A stretch of DNA of 64,000 nucleotides from contig WNNJ02000178.1 of assembly GCA_012934845.2 (NCBI GenBank), positions 62,001 through 126,000 of the forward strand, written 5' to 3'. Source of the DNA: Pomphorhynchus laevis. Its lineage: Eukaryota; Acanthocephala; Palaeacanthocephala; Echinorhynchida; Pomphorhynchidae. Positions 1 to 12,200 of the stretch are shown here, in pieces (position 1 is the first letter of the stretch; every line of letters begins with the position of its first letter). A program made the translations under genes and the position numbers. Under the pieces are notes generated by a model. It had not been told where the DNA came from. It saw only the letters and a program-made list of their open reading frames with translations, and made no database searches.

Positions 1-3000
1 CATTCGCGGACAGCAAGCAGTAGCGTTATCGCGATGGCGTCGTAAAGCGTGGCAGCTTTAGGTCTATAAAAATCCATTCATCCAATGGGGGCTTAACGCT
101 ATGATATGGCGAGTCGATCCCGCCATTAAATAAGGATCTGCCACTTGTTGCCGGACAAGTTATCCTATTGGTTTAGTACCGGCTAGGCCCACCGCTTATA
201 ACTGTGGTTGACGATAGGCTGTTGCGACAAGCCAGTCACAAAATCAAATCGACGCATCATGACAGAAAAGCCTTCCAATGTTTGCACTGGGACTAGGGCG
301 TACACCGCAATCGACGCGGCAGGGCGGGTCCCGGCTCGGCCGAAAAATATACGAGGGTTCCTGACGCAAGGACGGCGTCGGGGCACAAGCAAGCAAGTCC
401 AAAGGAATAAGGAGACGTCAGGCGAAAAGATTCGTGTAGCATCTCTGAACGTAGGTACTCTCACTGGTAACGTTGAGGAGATCGCATCAATGCTGAGACG
501 AAGACAAATAGATATTTGTGCACTGCATGAAACACGGTGGAACGGATCTAAAGCGTACAATATGGAGCAGGAACGTGGTAACAGTGGCTACAAGCTTCTC
601 TACTATGGTACGGTGAAAACTAGCAGCGGAGTAGGTATTGCAATTTCTGATCGACTCCGTGATTCAGTTATGGAGGTCAGTCGCTACACCGATCGACTCA
701 TGAAAATAAGCATTGCAACTGCAGACCGCATAGCTCACATTTTCTCCGCATATGCACCAAAGACTGGACGCAGTGAGATGGAGAAAGATGCCTTATGGGA
801 AACGCTAGACGCTCACACACGGAAAATCTCTCCTGCAGACCTCATCATAATTGCTGGAGATCTCAACGGACATGTCAGGCAGACTGCTGATGGATCTCCA
901 TGCCATGGTGGCAAAGGCTATGGTTGACGGAATAAGGATGGAGAACGAATAATTGAGTTTGCTGACTCGCATGATCTCGTTATTACCAATACATGGTTCA
1001 TCAAGCGATCCACGCAGCTCCCAACATATTACAGCACGAACATTAAAACCCAAATCGATTATATTCTCGTGCGGCGTAAAAACTTGTTCACTGTAACTAA
1101 TGTCAAGGCCTTAACATACGAGACACTAACAACGCAACACCGCCCAATAATTGCAGTCATGAAAATCAAGCCACCGCAGCAAAACGTGATGGAAAATCGC
1201 ACGGGACCATCAAGAACCAAATGGTGGAATTTTGGCGATAGGGAAGCAGAGATAATCTCGAGGATACGGCTTCCCGAAGTAACCACAGTTAAAGAAACGT
1301 GGAGCAAGACTGCACATATAGTACATACCATAGTGGATAAGACACTTGGTCGTACAAAAGCCAGTAAAAGATACATTAAGCGCGATACGTGGCTCTGGAC
1401 TGAAGATGTGAAATCGAAAGTCAAGGATAATAAACGAATGTTCCATATATATCTCGGCGACAAGACACAGGCAAACTTGCATGCATACCACCTAGCCAAG
1501 AGAAACTCAAAAAAGGCCGTTGCGATTGCCAGAGCTGTACACTACGATAAGGTGCACAAAAGACTCGATACACGCGATGGTGAACGAGACCTATTTCGGC
1601 TTGTGAAGCGAAGGCATCAAAACACGCAGGACATCGAAAAGTTTTACTGCATTAATGGAAGGGACGGCAAACTAATAATTGATCGACAGAAAGTTCGAGA
1701 TAGATGGCGTGATCATTTTGAGGAAATCTCAAATGAAGAGTTTCCGCATCTACCGATCCCAAAAGTTGCAGAAACGTCCGGTCCATTACCTCAAATAAGT
1801 GAGGACGAGGTGAAAGATGCATTAAAGCGTATGATGACTAGCAAAGCCACAGGACCAGACGACATTGCGACTGAGCTCTGGAAAGCCAAAAGCTAGGACC
1901 CAATCCCCTGGCTAACCAGTTTCTTCAACAAGATTTTTGATGAGTATAGGATACCGAGTGACTGGCAGAGCAGCACCACGATACCAATATGGAAAAAGAA
2001 GGAGAACGCAGCGGACTGCTCAAGTCACCGTCCAATTCGACTGCTCTCGCAAACGATGAAAATATTTGAACGAATTCTGGATAAGCGTATCCGTGACATT
2101 GTTGATATCACCATAAACCAAACACGATTCGTAAAAAAACTGTGGCACCACTGACGCTATCCACGCAGCACGACTGCTCCTAGAATAACACTTGGAGAAA
2201 AATCAGCCGCTCCACGTTGTATTATTGGATTTGGAAAAGGCTTTTGATCGTGTACCACATGAATTAATATGGTATGCGCTGCGTCAGCATCAAGTCCCGG
2301 AACATCTAATCGGATGGGTGATGCTGCTCTACGAGAATACTGAAAGTCGGGTTCTAAACGCAGCTGGAATGTCACAGCCATTTCAAATATCAGTGGGGGT
2401 CCATCAAGGAAGTGCTCTCTCACCGGTATTATTCAACACAGTTATGAACGCTATAACGCTTGATATCCAAAAGTCGATTCCATATACCATTCTTTACGCT
2501 GACGATGTCTGGCTGGCGGCGGACAACAAGAAGGACCTGGAGGAATCAACTACTGTATGGAATAACCGACTCGCACAATACGGACTACGAGTTAATCTAG
2601 ACAAGACCGAATACCTCACAACAGACCCACATGAAAGTGGCACCATCAATATTAATGGCTTTGACCTGAGACGAACGGACCGGTTCAAGTACCTCGGAAC
2701 CATACTCTCGGCAAGCGGCGACGTGACTTATGAAGTCAATGCACGAATAAGCTCAGCATGGACAAAATGGCGAGCGACGACAGGTGTTTTATGTGACCGT
2801 CGCATCAAGGATCACCTGAAATCAAAGATCTAACGTTCAATCATTCGCCCTGTGGATATGTACGGCACAGAGTGCTTGCCTATTACCAAGGCAGCGGAAC
2901 GACGCTTTGCGGTCATGGAGACGAAAATGCTGCGGTGGATAAGCGGAATTACCCGGTATGACCACGTGAGAAATATGGACATCCTCCAAAGATACGGCGT

Positions 3001-3300
3001 CGCCCCTATCGTAAATAAAATGCAAGGGGCCAGACTCCGGTGGTATGGCCACGTGTTGCGGAGTGAAAATTATTCCCTTGCAAAGACCGCCTTAAAGTAT
3101 GAGATCATAGGCAAACGCCCGAGAGGTCGACCCAAGCACCGATGGTTAGATGGCCTTCACACAGATCTCAAGGCAGCTGGACTTCACCCAGACCAAGCCG
3201 AAAATAGAGCGAAATGGAGGGCTAAATCTCACATAGCCGACCCTGCCTCAAAGCGGGACAAAGGCTGAAGAATAAAAAGAAGTATAGAATATATTATATT
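1..3300 (+). mobile_element. RTE-type non-LTR retrotransposon, nearly full length
   Basis: A GC-richer block in an AT-rich background. It has a 5' leader of about 200 bases, one long endonuclease plus reverse transcriptase reading region (208-3268), almost no 3' UTR, and then AT-rich short tandem repeats. That short 3' end running into microsatellite-like sequence is typical of RTE-clade LINEs. The left end may lie before base 1. The coding region carries several stops and a frameshift, so this copy is dead. It lies upstream of all the anoctamin exons I can find and is probably within that gene's intron or 5' flank. Clade call is from motif style, not from a tree. Confidence 0.85.
208..3268 (+). 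pseudogene. RTE LINE endonuclease-reverse transcriptase, interrupted
   Basis: The N-terminal third is an AP-type endonuclease: VASLNVGTL, ICALHETRW, GVGIAISDRL, IIIAGDLNGHV, and a final QHRPI where SDH is usual. The reverse transcriptase follows with VVLLDLEKAFDRVPH (motif A), GVHQGSALSPVLF (motif B), ILYADDVWLAA (motif C, catalytic YADD intact) and RFKYLGTIL. The C-terminus has LRWYGHVLR and a basic tail. Breaks: in-frame TGA at 925, TAG at 1894, TGA near 2152, a frame change before 2192, and TAA at 2831. The same frame resumes after the first and last of these, so they look like point mutations. The enzyme would nick target DNA and copy its own RNA there. Confidence 0.88.
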
Positions 3301-3430
3301 AGTATATTAGTTATTATTATCTTATTGTATTATTTGTATATTGTATTCATTATATTATTTTATATTCTTTGTATTATTATAGTATATTGTATTATTTGAA
3401 TATTGTATTATTTGTATTATTTGTCTACAA
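3280..3430. repeat. AT-rich simple repeat tail of the RTE element
   Basis: Irregular runs of TATTATT/TTGTATTAT directly follow the LINE stop codon. RTE elements commonly end in short tandem repeats, so this is probably the element's 3' tail plus expansion. Confidence 0.6.
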
Positions 3431-4462
3431 CTGGTGGAATCGGGGTGAGCTCCTGCGTCTGATCATAAAGCTGCAAACATAATAGCACTGAAGACAGATC
3501 TGTTATCCACGTTGACAATAAACAATTTAACGGATTAACGTGCGCTTGTCAAAGCAGTCGCACTCACTCATCGATACATTTTAGTTATTGACTATTATTG
3601 TTGGGCCCATTTGCGGTTTATCAAACAAATATTGATTATTATTAGTATATTGTATATACTCCTGTTTTCACATCGAACTGAATTTCCATTTAAAAACGAA
3701 ACGCTCAACCTTAGTACGATTCAGTTTTAGAATGCATTGCTGGCTCGATACGGATTAGAATCAGAAGAGAAACAAGTTTTATAACAAGTTTTAAACAAGT
3801 TTTTTTGGAACTACGCACTACGTTACATCCACAGTTATGCAAAAATGGTGATATTATAACATCCCGTCACAACGACATCAGAAACGTGATTGTGAACAGT
3901 TTAAAGAAATGTTGTTCTGGGGTTACCACCGAATCAAAGTTTCATTAAGTGGATGCAACTTTTAACTTTTAAAAGTTGCATTTAACAGTTTTTTTAACTT
4001 TTAACTTTTTAGAAATTCGTAAAAGCATTTACCTTAACAAAAGGTGCATCATTGTGTATGATTACTTTGACGTCTAATATATAATTATATATAATTATAA
4101 TCAATTATAATATTGAGATAATCAATTATATCGTATAATAACACATTTAAATTGCGACATTGAAAACTGATATTGTAAATTAGAATACACTGAGGCAATA
4201 ATTAATTTTAGAAGATGGGTTTCTTTTACTCTTGCACTTTCAGCATCTCTTAATTTAAAAGGGGCTCACAACAAACCTGATTTAACTTTAAATTTGTATA
4301 GTTTGGCTTTATATGCTTATTTGCGGGAACCTAATCTTTGCGTATAATTTCTATTAATTTACAAATTAAAATGCAAAAATAATTATTTTGTATACTTTTA
4401 TTGCATTATTTGTTAGTTTCATAATTATATTTTTCAAAATTACAAATGAATAAAAATGAATA
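3431..4462. other. AT-rich non-coding stretch
   Basis: No exon or element recognised. A GC-richer patch near 3430-3600 could be RTE 3' flank. Around 3950-4015 there are repeated TTTTAACTTTT words. Confidence 0.4.
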
Positions 4463-5341
4463 AAAGGAATAAATTTTCAAAATATAAATACATACGATTT
4501 TAGTACGCTTTATACAAATCTAGATTTAGTAGATATTAAAGAAGCGTTAGTAAAATTAATTAATCTTATATTCGGAAAAAGATATACATATATATGTTAT
4601 AATAATTATAACGCCTATCTAACAAAAATTAAACCATCAAATAAATATAAATATATGGATAAAATTGAATTAATAGAATCCTTAAATATTTTGATAAATC
4701 AAAATTATTTAAAAGTAGGGACATCTATATTTAGACAAGTAAAAGGTGTTCCAATGGGTGGTAATAGTAGCCCAATTATAGCTGACTTGTTTTTAAGCTT
4801 TATAGAATATGAATTTGTTCATAACTGTGTAAAAACTAAATCTAAACAATATAAATATATGAAATATATGTTTCGATACATTGATGATATATGTGTATTT
4901 AATTCTAATAATTTTTATTCAATTAGTGAGCACATTTATCCAGAAAGCCTTATTCTTAACAAAACCAATATTAATGATAAAGAAGGTGTATATCTAGATA
5001 TGAACATTAAATTAACATTAACTAAAACTACTATTAATTTATATCGTAAAGATGACATATTTAAATTTACAAGAAACATATTTTTGCATGAGCATTCATG
5101 CATACCATATAATATAAAATATAATACATTAAATAATGAAATTTTAAGAATTGCAACAATATGTAATGATATTGGCTTTCTTAAAAATCATTTAAATAAT
5201 TTAATAGATACATATTTTAAACTAGGTTACTATAAAAATAACATCAAGCAGAAAATAGTAAAATATATAAATCAACACAATAATATAAAGAATAAATTTA
5301 AACTCTTAAGTGGCAAATTTTTATGGATGAATAATAAATAA
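4463..5341 (+). pseudogene. PLE-A reverse transcriptase, C-terminal part
   Basis: The open frame begins well before the ATG at 4655: [11 protein letters not shown] (RT motif A, near 4490) is in frame with it. Then come [19 protein letters not shown] (motif B) near 4740, [10 protein letters not shown] (motif C, both catalytic Asp present) near 4875, and the C-terminal LLSGKFLW. No GIY-YIG motif follows before the stop at 5339. The N-terminal part of the protein is absent because the insertion is truncated, so it cannot make a full enzyme. The motif style (DFSTLYTNL, GxPMGxN) is that of Penelope-like RTs rather than LTR or LINE RTs. Codon use is extremely AT-biased, unlike the GIY-YIG PLEs in this window. 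Confidence 0.8.
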
Positions 5342-5385
5342 TATACTTTGCATTAGAATAAGATACTAGATAGTTATTTCAGAGG

Positions 5386-5465
5386 AAATACATCATTAGC
5401 ATGTATTTGGCCCCGCTGCTATGTTGGGTAGAGGAGTTAGGGGCCGAAACCTGATAGCATAGCAG
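5386..5465 (+). other. Conserved hairpin plus pseudoknot in PLE-A 3' region
   Basis: AAATACAT (5386) pairs with ATGTATTT (5401). Directly after, GGCCCC (5409) pairs with GGGGCC (5440), and CTGCTATG (5416) pairs with CATAGCAG (5458). The two helices cross, so this is a pseudoknot if it forms. The same layout recurs at 38796-38852 and, on the minus strand, near 9215-9285 and 26940-27000. It is partly decayed near 13175, 20220 and 45585. Function unknown; possibilities are a ribozyme, an RT recognition element or an RNA stability element. Confidence 0.55.
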
Positions 5466-5771
5466 TTCCTCCTGATGACCTCTAATTCTTATTCTGATAC
5501 AACGTCTGTTATTTATTAGTCAATTCATAAAAATGACGTTTATTTTAAATTTTATTTTTTATTTTTATTTTTTAACTTGATTTAAATTATAGAAAATCTA
5601 AAAACAATTATTAATTTTATTATTTAATTATTAAATTTTGATTTAGCATTATTATGTTTTGTTTATTTTATAATTATATAACAATACGTAGACTCAGTTA
5701 GCTGATTTAATTAATTTAATTATTGCTGAATATCACCATTAAACATATTTTCAATTACTGCACAATTACAT

Positions 5772-5981
5772 TTAATTAAAATTAGCTTTTATAAAATTAT
5801 AAGAATCTTCAATACGTTCTAAAGCCGTATTTACGTTCCTCATAGATGCCACAAGTGCTCTAAGATTTGCATCACGGTGATGAAATCCCATGATCTGCAT
5901 TTGTTCAAATTCTAATGTTTCATAAAGAAAGTTAATTTGTAAGCTTATAAATCTAATTTGAAATACAGAGATTAATTGCAC
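5772..5981 (-). pseudogene. UBA-domain (ubiquilin-like) coding fragment
   Basis: The minus-strand frame contains FEQMQIMGFHHRDANLRAL followed by VNTALERI. This matches the ubiquilin-type ubiquitin-associated domain pattern (QMxxMGFxxRxANxxAL ... VNxAxER), a three-helix domain that binds ubiquitin. The frame ends in a stop 17 residues after the domain, as expected at a ubiquilin C-terminus. No ubiquitin-like or STI1 region was found nearby on the same strand. It could be a lone terminal exon, a retrocopy fragment or a UBA domain of another protein. It lies antisense, just upstream of the first anoctamin exon found here. Confidence 0.5.
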
Positions 5982-6194
5982 TGAAAATATAAACTATATT
6001 CCGCATTAATAAAATAATTTTATAATTTTCATTACAAAAACATTGAATGATCACAAGTTTTCACGTTGACAGGTTCAAATTGCGTATAAGCAACGAATAT
6101 TCTTCCTACACAACTTGTATATGCTTATAACTGCAAACTTTATTTCTTATAAATTTATTTTATTTTATTGAAAATCAGATGTACCGATTTTAAG

Positions 6195-6250
6195 GTTTAG
6201 AAAATCTTATTTTGATGGAAGTATACGATTGCGCCTTCCCTCTTCATGAA
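6195..6250 (+). CDS. Anoctamin exon: end of cytosolic N-terminal domain
   Basis: Encodes [16 protein letters not shown], matching the family's conserved xAYPLHDG segment. Acceptor ...TTTTAAG at 6194, donor GTAAGC at 6251. It starts with two bases of a split codon, so at least one exon lies further upstream. Confidence 0.75.
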
Positions 6251-9200
6251 GTAAGCGCTTTGTTTTAGATTATGTCATCATTTAAAATTTTCGTTTAGCC
6301 GCTACTCACCATGGATAAAACATCAAATTTGATAAAACATAATATAAACATGAATACGAGAACGGTATCTAATTTTAAGTGTATTAATATAAATTTTAAT
6401 GTTTTAAACTATAAATAAATTACAAAGTTTTTTAACAACATCAATAACCTCTTCCAAAGAGGTCATTAATTGTATCGTTAACTCAATAATCCTAGCAAAT
6501 AGCTTACCAGTCTGGCTAAGAAGAGTGATGCGCCGATAATTGGAACACACTCTTCGGTCACTTTTTTAAAGATCGGTACCACCCCTCCAGTTCGCAACTC
6601 ACTAGGAACCTTGCCCGACTTTAATGCAACGTTGAAGATCCGTGTTCGCCACTTCATGCCAACAACGTCGAGATCCTTTTAGGTTGAATCTCGTCTACTC
6701 CAAAAGACTTGTCATTACTAAGTTTTTAACAACAGCAATGACCTATTTCAAATAGATGAGCTCTTCCGTTGGTTCCAGAGGCTCTACTTCTATAAGAGAA
6801 GACATATCCATCGGACTAAGGATGTAGATATGATATTTAAACGCTACAATGTATGGCGTATGTATAAGGATGATATATATCATTATATATATTATATGTA
6901 TTTATATTATATCGAAGAATGCCTCTATCATCAATTTAATAATCTCCAATTTAATGATCTCATGATTACATGAGATTAATCTCATTATGATTCACGAGTT
7001 AATTATGATGAGATTTAAAACAGTATATATTGTAATATGCAGTTCAAAACTTTCATACTGAACAGTTTAATTCCAGAATAAATGATTGAAGTTCAACACA
7101 AATATCGCATCTTGTGTAACCTTAAAACTTATAAATAAATTTTAAATTTTAAGAACTGGAATAACACGTTTTGTTGATTTAATGATTTTTAATGAGTTTA
7201 TTAGTTGAGTATATTAGTTGATTATATAATAAATGTGTTAATTATAATGAGATGTTTAATAAGTTAATTTTAATTAGATTTTTAACTAATTAAAATTTTT
7301 AATGATTTAAATGTAACAAATAACAATAAACGCATTTACCCAAATACATTATAATGTAATAATATTCATAAATATTAACTTATAGTTAATATTTATTAAT
7401 ACTATTTATTAATACTTATAGTTATCTTTATTTATATATAGTATAAATATGTAGACTCATTTATCTGATCTAATTATATCCATATTTTATTCGAAATTAT
7501 TTCGGATAATGGCCTTCGCCAGGTTCTTAAATAAAACATTATACAACAAAAATTAAATCAGAAAACATCGACAATATAAATAATATAAATCGGGAAAACA
7601 AAGTCCACAGGTCAATAATAACTTGTCAGTAGAACAAATCAAATCAGATAACTTATTGTATGTATTTTATAATAAAATATAAATAAATATAAATAAATAA
7701 AAATAATTAAAACTTAAATCAGCTAACTAAGTCTACGTATTTAATATAATTATAAAAAAAAAAAACATAATAATGCTAAATCAAAATTTAATAATTAAAT
7801 AATAAAATTAATAATTGTTTTTAGATTTTCTATAATTTAAATCAAGTTAAAATAAAAAATTGAAATTTAAAAATCATTTTTATGAAAATGATTTATATTA
7901 ACTTGATTTAAATTATAAAAAATCTAAAAACAATTATTTATTTTATTATTTAATTATAAAATTTTGATTTAGCATTATTATGTTTTGTTTATTTTATAAT
8001 TATATTAAATACGTAGACTCAGTTAGCTGATTTGATAGTAGTTCCTCCTGAGTTCCTTTATGTTTTTCGATACACTGTATATTATTTTTAAGTCAATCCA
8101 TAAAAAAGTCATTTTTATTTTAAATTTTAATTATAAATTTTATCGTTTTTTAAATTTAAATTATATAAATCTTATATAATTATTTATAATTTATAATTAT
8201 TTAACTTAATTTTTAATTTAGATAAAATATTTTGTATAAAATAAGTAGACTCAGCTTATAAACAGTAGACTCTACTGTTTATAAAACAGTAGACTTTTAT
8301 TTCTTTTATGAATTTTGTTATTCAGTGTAATAAATTTCTATTTCAACGATCATCATGCTCACAAGTGAATTATTGCAAATTATGAAATGAACTATTCATT
8401 AAATAATATTCGTTAAATAACCGAGAGCATGTAATACATGGTCTTTTAAAAATTATATACAAATGTGCTAGCTTGCATATATATTGAGGGTATAGCAAGA
8501 ATGATCTATAGTAACCGACCAGAATTACTCGCTTGCATTATGCATTTATCGTTGACATCATAGTAGTATTTATTGAAACTGTTAATATATTCATATAATA
8601 ACAGTGTTATATTAATAGTTTATGTGATTAACGAGTTAATATAAATTTTAATTTAAACTTGATATAAATATAAATTCTGTAAAATATTATATAATTATTT
8701 ATTATTTATCTTTATATGTATTTATATATCGTATAAACTACGTAGACTCGGTTATCTGATCTAATTGTCCAATATGCGAAATCTTGTAATTCATAAAAAT
8801 GATTTTTTAAATTTCAATTTTTTATTATAAATTATAAATAATTATATAAGATTTATATAATTTAAATTTAAAAAACGATAAAATTTATAATTAAAATTTA
8901 AAATAAAAATGACTTTTTTATGGATTGACTTAAAAATAATATACAGTGTATCGAAAAACATAAAGGAACTCAGGAGGAACTACTATCAAATCAGCTAACT
9001 GAGTCTACGTATTTAATATAATTATAAAATAAACAAAACATAACAATGCTAAATTAAAATTTAATAATTAAATAATAAAATAAATAATTGTTTTTAGATT
9101 TTTTATAATTTAAATCAAGTTAATATAAAAAATTGGAATTTAAAATAAACTTCATTTGTATGAATTGACTAATAAATAACAGACGTTGTATCAGAATAAG

Positions 9201-12200
9201 GATTAGAGGTCATTAAAAGGAACTGCTATGCTATCAGGTTTCGGCCCCTAACTCCTCTATCCAACATAGCAGTGGGGCCAAATAAGTGTAAAGGACGTAT
9301 TTTCTCTGATGAAATTTGATTATATAGTATCTTATTCCAATACAAAGTATATTATTTATTATCCATCCATAAATATTTTCCGCTAATGATTTTAAATATA
9401 TTTTTAATATAATTGTGTTGATTTATATATTTTACTATTTTCTGTTTGATGGTATTTTTATATTAACCTATTTTAAAATAGGCATCTATTAAATTATTTA
9501 AATGATTTTGAAGAAAGCCAATATCATTACACATTGTTGCAATTCTTAAAATTTCATTATTAAATGTATTATATTTTATATTATATGGTATGCATGAATG
9601 CTCATGCAAAAATATGTTTCTTGTAAATTTAAATATGTCATCTTTACGATATAAATTAATAGTAGTTTTAGTTAATATTAATTTAATGTTCATATCTAGA
9701 TATACACCTTCTTTATCATCAATATTTGTTTTGCTAAGAATAAGGCTTTCTGGATAAATTTGTTTACTAATTGAATAAAAATTATTAGAATTGAATACAA
9801 ATATATCATCAATGTATCGAAACATATATTTCATATATTTATATAGTTTAGATTCAGTTTTTACACAGTTATGAACAAATCCATATTCTATATATCTTAA
9901 AAACAAGTCAGCTATAATTGGGCTAGTATAACCTCCCATTGGAACACATTTTACTTGTCTAAATATGTATGTCCCTTTATATAAATTATATATAAATTAT
10001 ATACTTTTAAAGTATATAAATTATATACTTTTTAATAATTTTGATTTATCAAAATATTTAAGGATTCAATTAATTCAATTTTATCTATATATTTATATTT
10101 ACTTGATAGTTTAATTTTTGTTAGATAGGCGTTATAATTATCAGTGACTTGTAATAATTGTTTCTAAACTCAACTCACTACGTTCATATGTTGGATTTAC
10201 ATTTAAATCATTAGAATTAACCTCTTTCACTAGTATATCATAATAAAGCTTTTTGCATATGAAGACAAAGTTATTACTAGCTTTATCAATAGTTGTTATT
10301 ATATAGTTATCCTTTAATTTAGTAAGTTCTTTATACATATCTTTATTAATTTTATCTTTCCTTTTATAATTGTTTGTTATTTTCATTTTATTTTCAATTT
10401 TATCAAATATATAATCTTTCCAAATTTTTATCTTGTATATATTCGAGCTTTCACTATTAATCAGCTTACTAAAGTAATCATTTAAGTTATTATATAACGA
10501 ATTGTAAATTTTATTTTTGTCGTTGTTATTATTTAATCTATATTTATACCCTTTTGATAGCAGCTTTCTTAATTCACAATTTTCAATTAATTCTAGATTA
10601 TGGGTACATATATGTTCATTTATTTTATCAAAACTAAGACTTTTACAATTGCATTCTGTTTCCATTATGTTTCTAATATTATCGTTACATATTGATTTTA
10701 ATTCTTTATTATAATTACAAATTTTTCGTCCTAATGGTGGTAGGAGTTTATACCTTATTTTAGGAATATATTTACTTAAATCTGACCCTTTTATTTCTTT
10801 ACTTTTAGAATTATTTAAAAGTCCGGCTATATTTATGTTATCTATACATTTATTAATGAAGTTTATGGTTAATGTATATTTTCTATTGTTATTATAAACA
10901 TTTATTGTACGATTATAGTATCTTATATTACAATAACTGTCTATTATACAACTTAGCCTATCATAGTCGTTAATTAATTTTTGATTTATTGAACATATGA
11001 TATCTTTAGAAAAACTTTTTATGTTTACATAATGATCTTTCAGCTTTTTATCTCTTAAAAGTTGTTTTAATATTTCTAATTGTTCATTTATATACATATC
11101 GTTTTAATATTTAATATAGGCCCCAATTCCTCGTGAAACTATTACATAACAGGTTAAACTGTATTAATTTTGTAAAATTATTTTAATTTAGTCGTTTTTA
11201 AATTGATATTTAAACGACAATAATAGAATTTCGAATGGGAAGTTGAGCTTCCCATTCTAACGATCAACTTCCCAATGATTTGTAGCTGATTCTTGATCGA
11301 ATAGTGCAGCTTGACCGAATAAAACGAATGAATTCGTCCGAATTAACTAAAACGATTTAAACCGTCGTTATTTATTCAACAATCGTCAGATAAAAATACC
11401 AACGATCGTTTTATAATATAAATTGTTAATAATAAACGTTAAAAATTTATTCATGTTACTTAAACAAATACGATCTATAGTTTACAATCATGCTGTGAAT
11501 ACTATCGATAGTATTCTCATCATTTAAGTTTTTTCTATGCATATTTGTTCGAAGCAAATTTTAAAATCAAGACTAATCATTATTTTGTCTTTTTTCACTT
11601 TTTAGAAATTGTACTATTATTGGGTCAAGCTAAACAACATTTTTCGTCAACAACCATACAATCAAATTAGAGAGTATTTTGGTGAACGAATTGCGTTCTA
11701 TTTTGCATGGCTAGGATGGTACAATTTTATGCTAATTTTTCCTTCCATTATTGGTATCGCCGTTATGATTTATGGATTAGCGACCTTAAACAATGACACT
11801 GCATTGTAAGAATCGATAAAATAAAATTGAAAAGTAACTAAATTTTTTAACTGAATTGACGATTATTAAATACTAAATATTATTTAAGTAAATAAAGTTA
11901 TTCACAAAGTTTTACGTATTTTAAAGTAATAAAGTATTATTACTTTAAAGTATTAAAGTAATATTATTACTAGTATTATATTATTATACTATTATATTAT
12001 ACTATTATATTATACTATTATATTATACTATTATACTATTATACTATTTAAAGTAGTATATATTTTAAAGTATTTTAAAATAATGATAAATAAAATAAAT
12101 AATTATTAATTGATAACATATTGTATGCAATGAAGCACAACGAATATAAATATCGTATTTTATTAAATACCGATATAAATATTATATTATATAATATATA

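Larger units (their letters stand above)
4463..5715 (+). mobile_element. PLE-A copy 1, 5'-truncated Penelope-like element
   Basis: Starts inside the reverse transcriptase and runs through a 3' region to the family terminus, a block containing GTAGACTCAGTTAGCTG near 5688. The coding part ends at 5341. The 3' region carries the hairpin and pseudoknot annotated separately, then about 250 bases of AT-rich sequence. Compared with the copy at 38042-38728, only four residues differ over 228, so both inserted recently. Truncation at the 5' side fits target-primed reverse transcription. Confidence 0.8.
8994..11150 (-). mobile_element. PLE-A copy 2, longest copy, with N-terminal region
   Basis: Reads right to left: a leader with a GGGGCC block resembling the 3' pseudoknot (about 11105-11145), N-terminal coding (11097-10141), RT remnant (10140-9355), 3' region with the pseudoknot (about 9215-9285), and the family terminus at 8994. 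It has an internal deletion: the N-terminal frame runs straight into the segment after RT motif A. A related block at both ends suggests pseudo-LTR-like organisation. Confidence 0.75.

Noticed and set aside
4875-4900. YIDDI as a retroviral RT motif
   Set aside because: Surrounding motifs ([15 protein letters not shown]) are those of Penelope-like RTs; no protease, RNase H, integrase or LTR is present.
5409-5465. HDV-like ribozyme in the PLE-A 3' region
   Set aside because: The order of the two crossing helices fits, but no P3 helix can be paired between them and there is no P4; the catalytic cytosine context is not convincing. Kept only as an unassigned pseudoknot.
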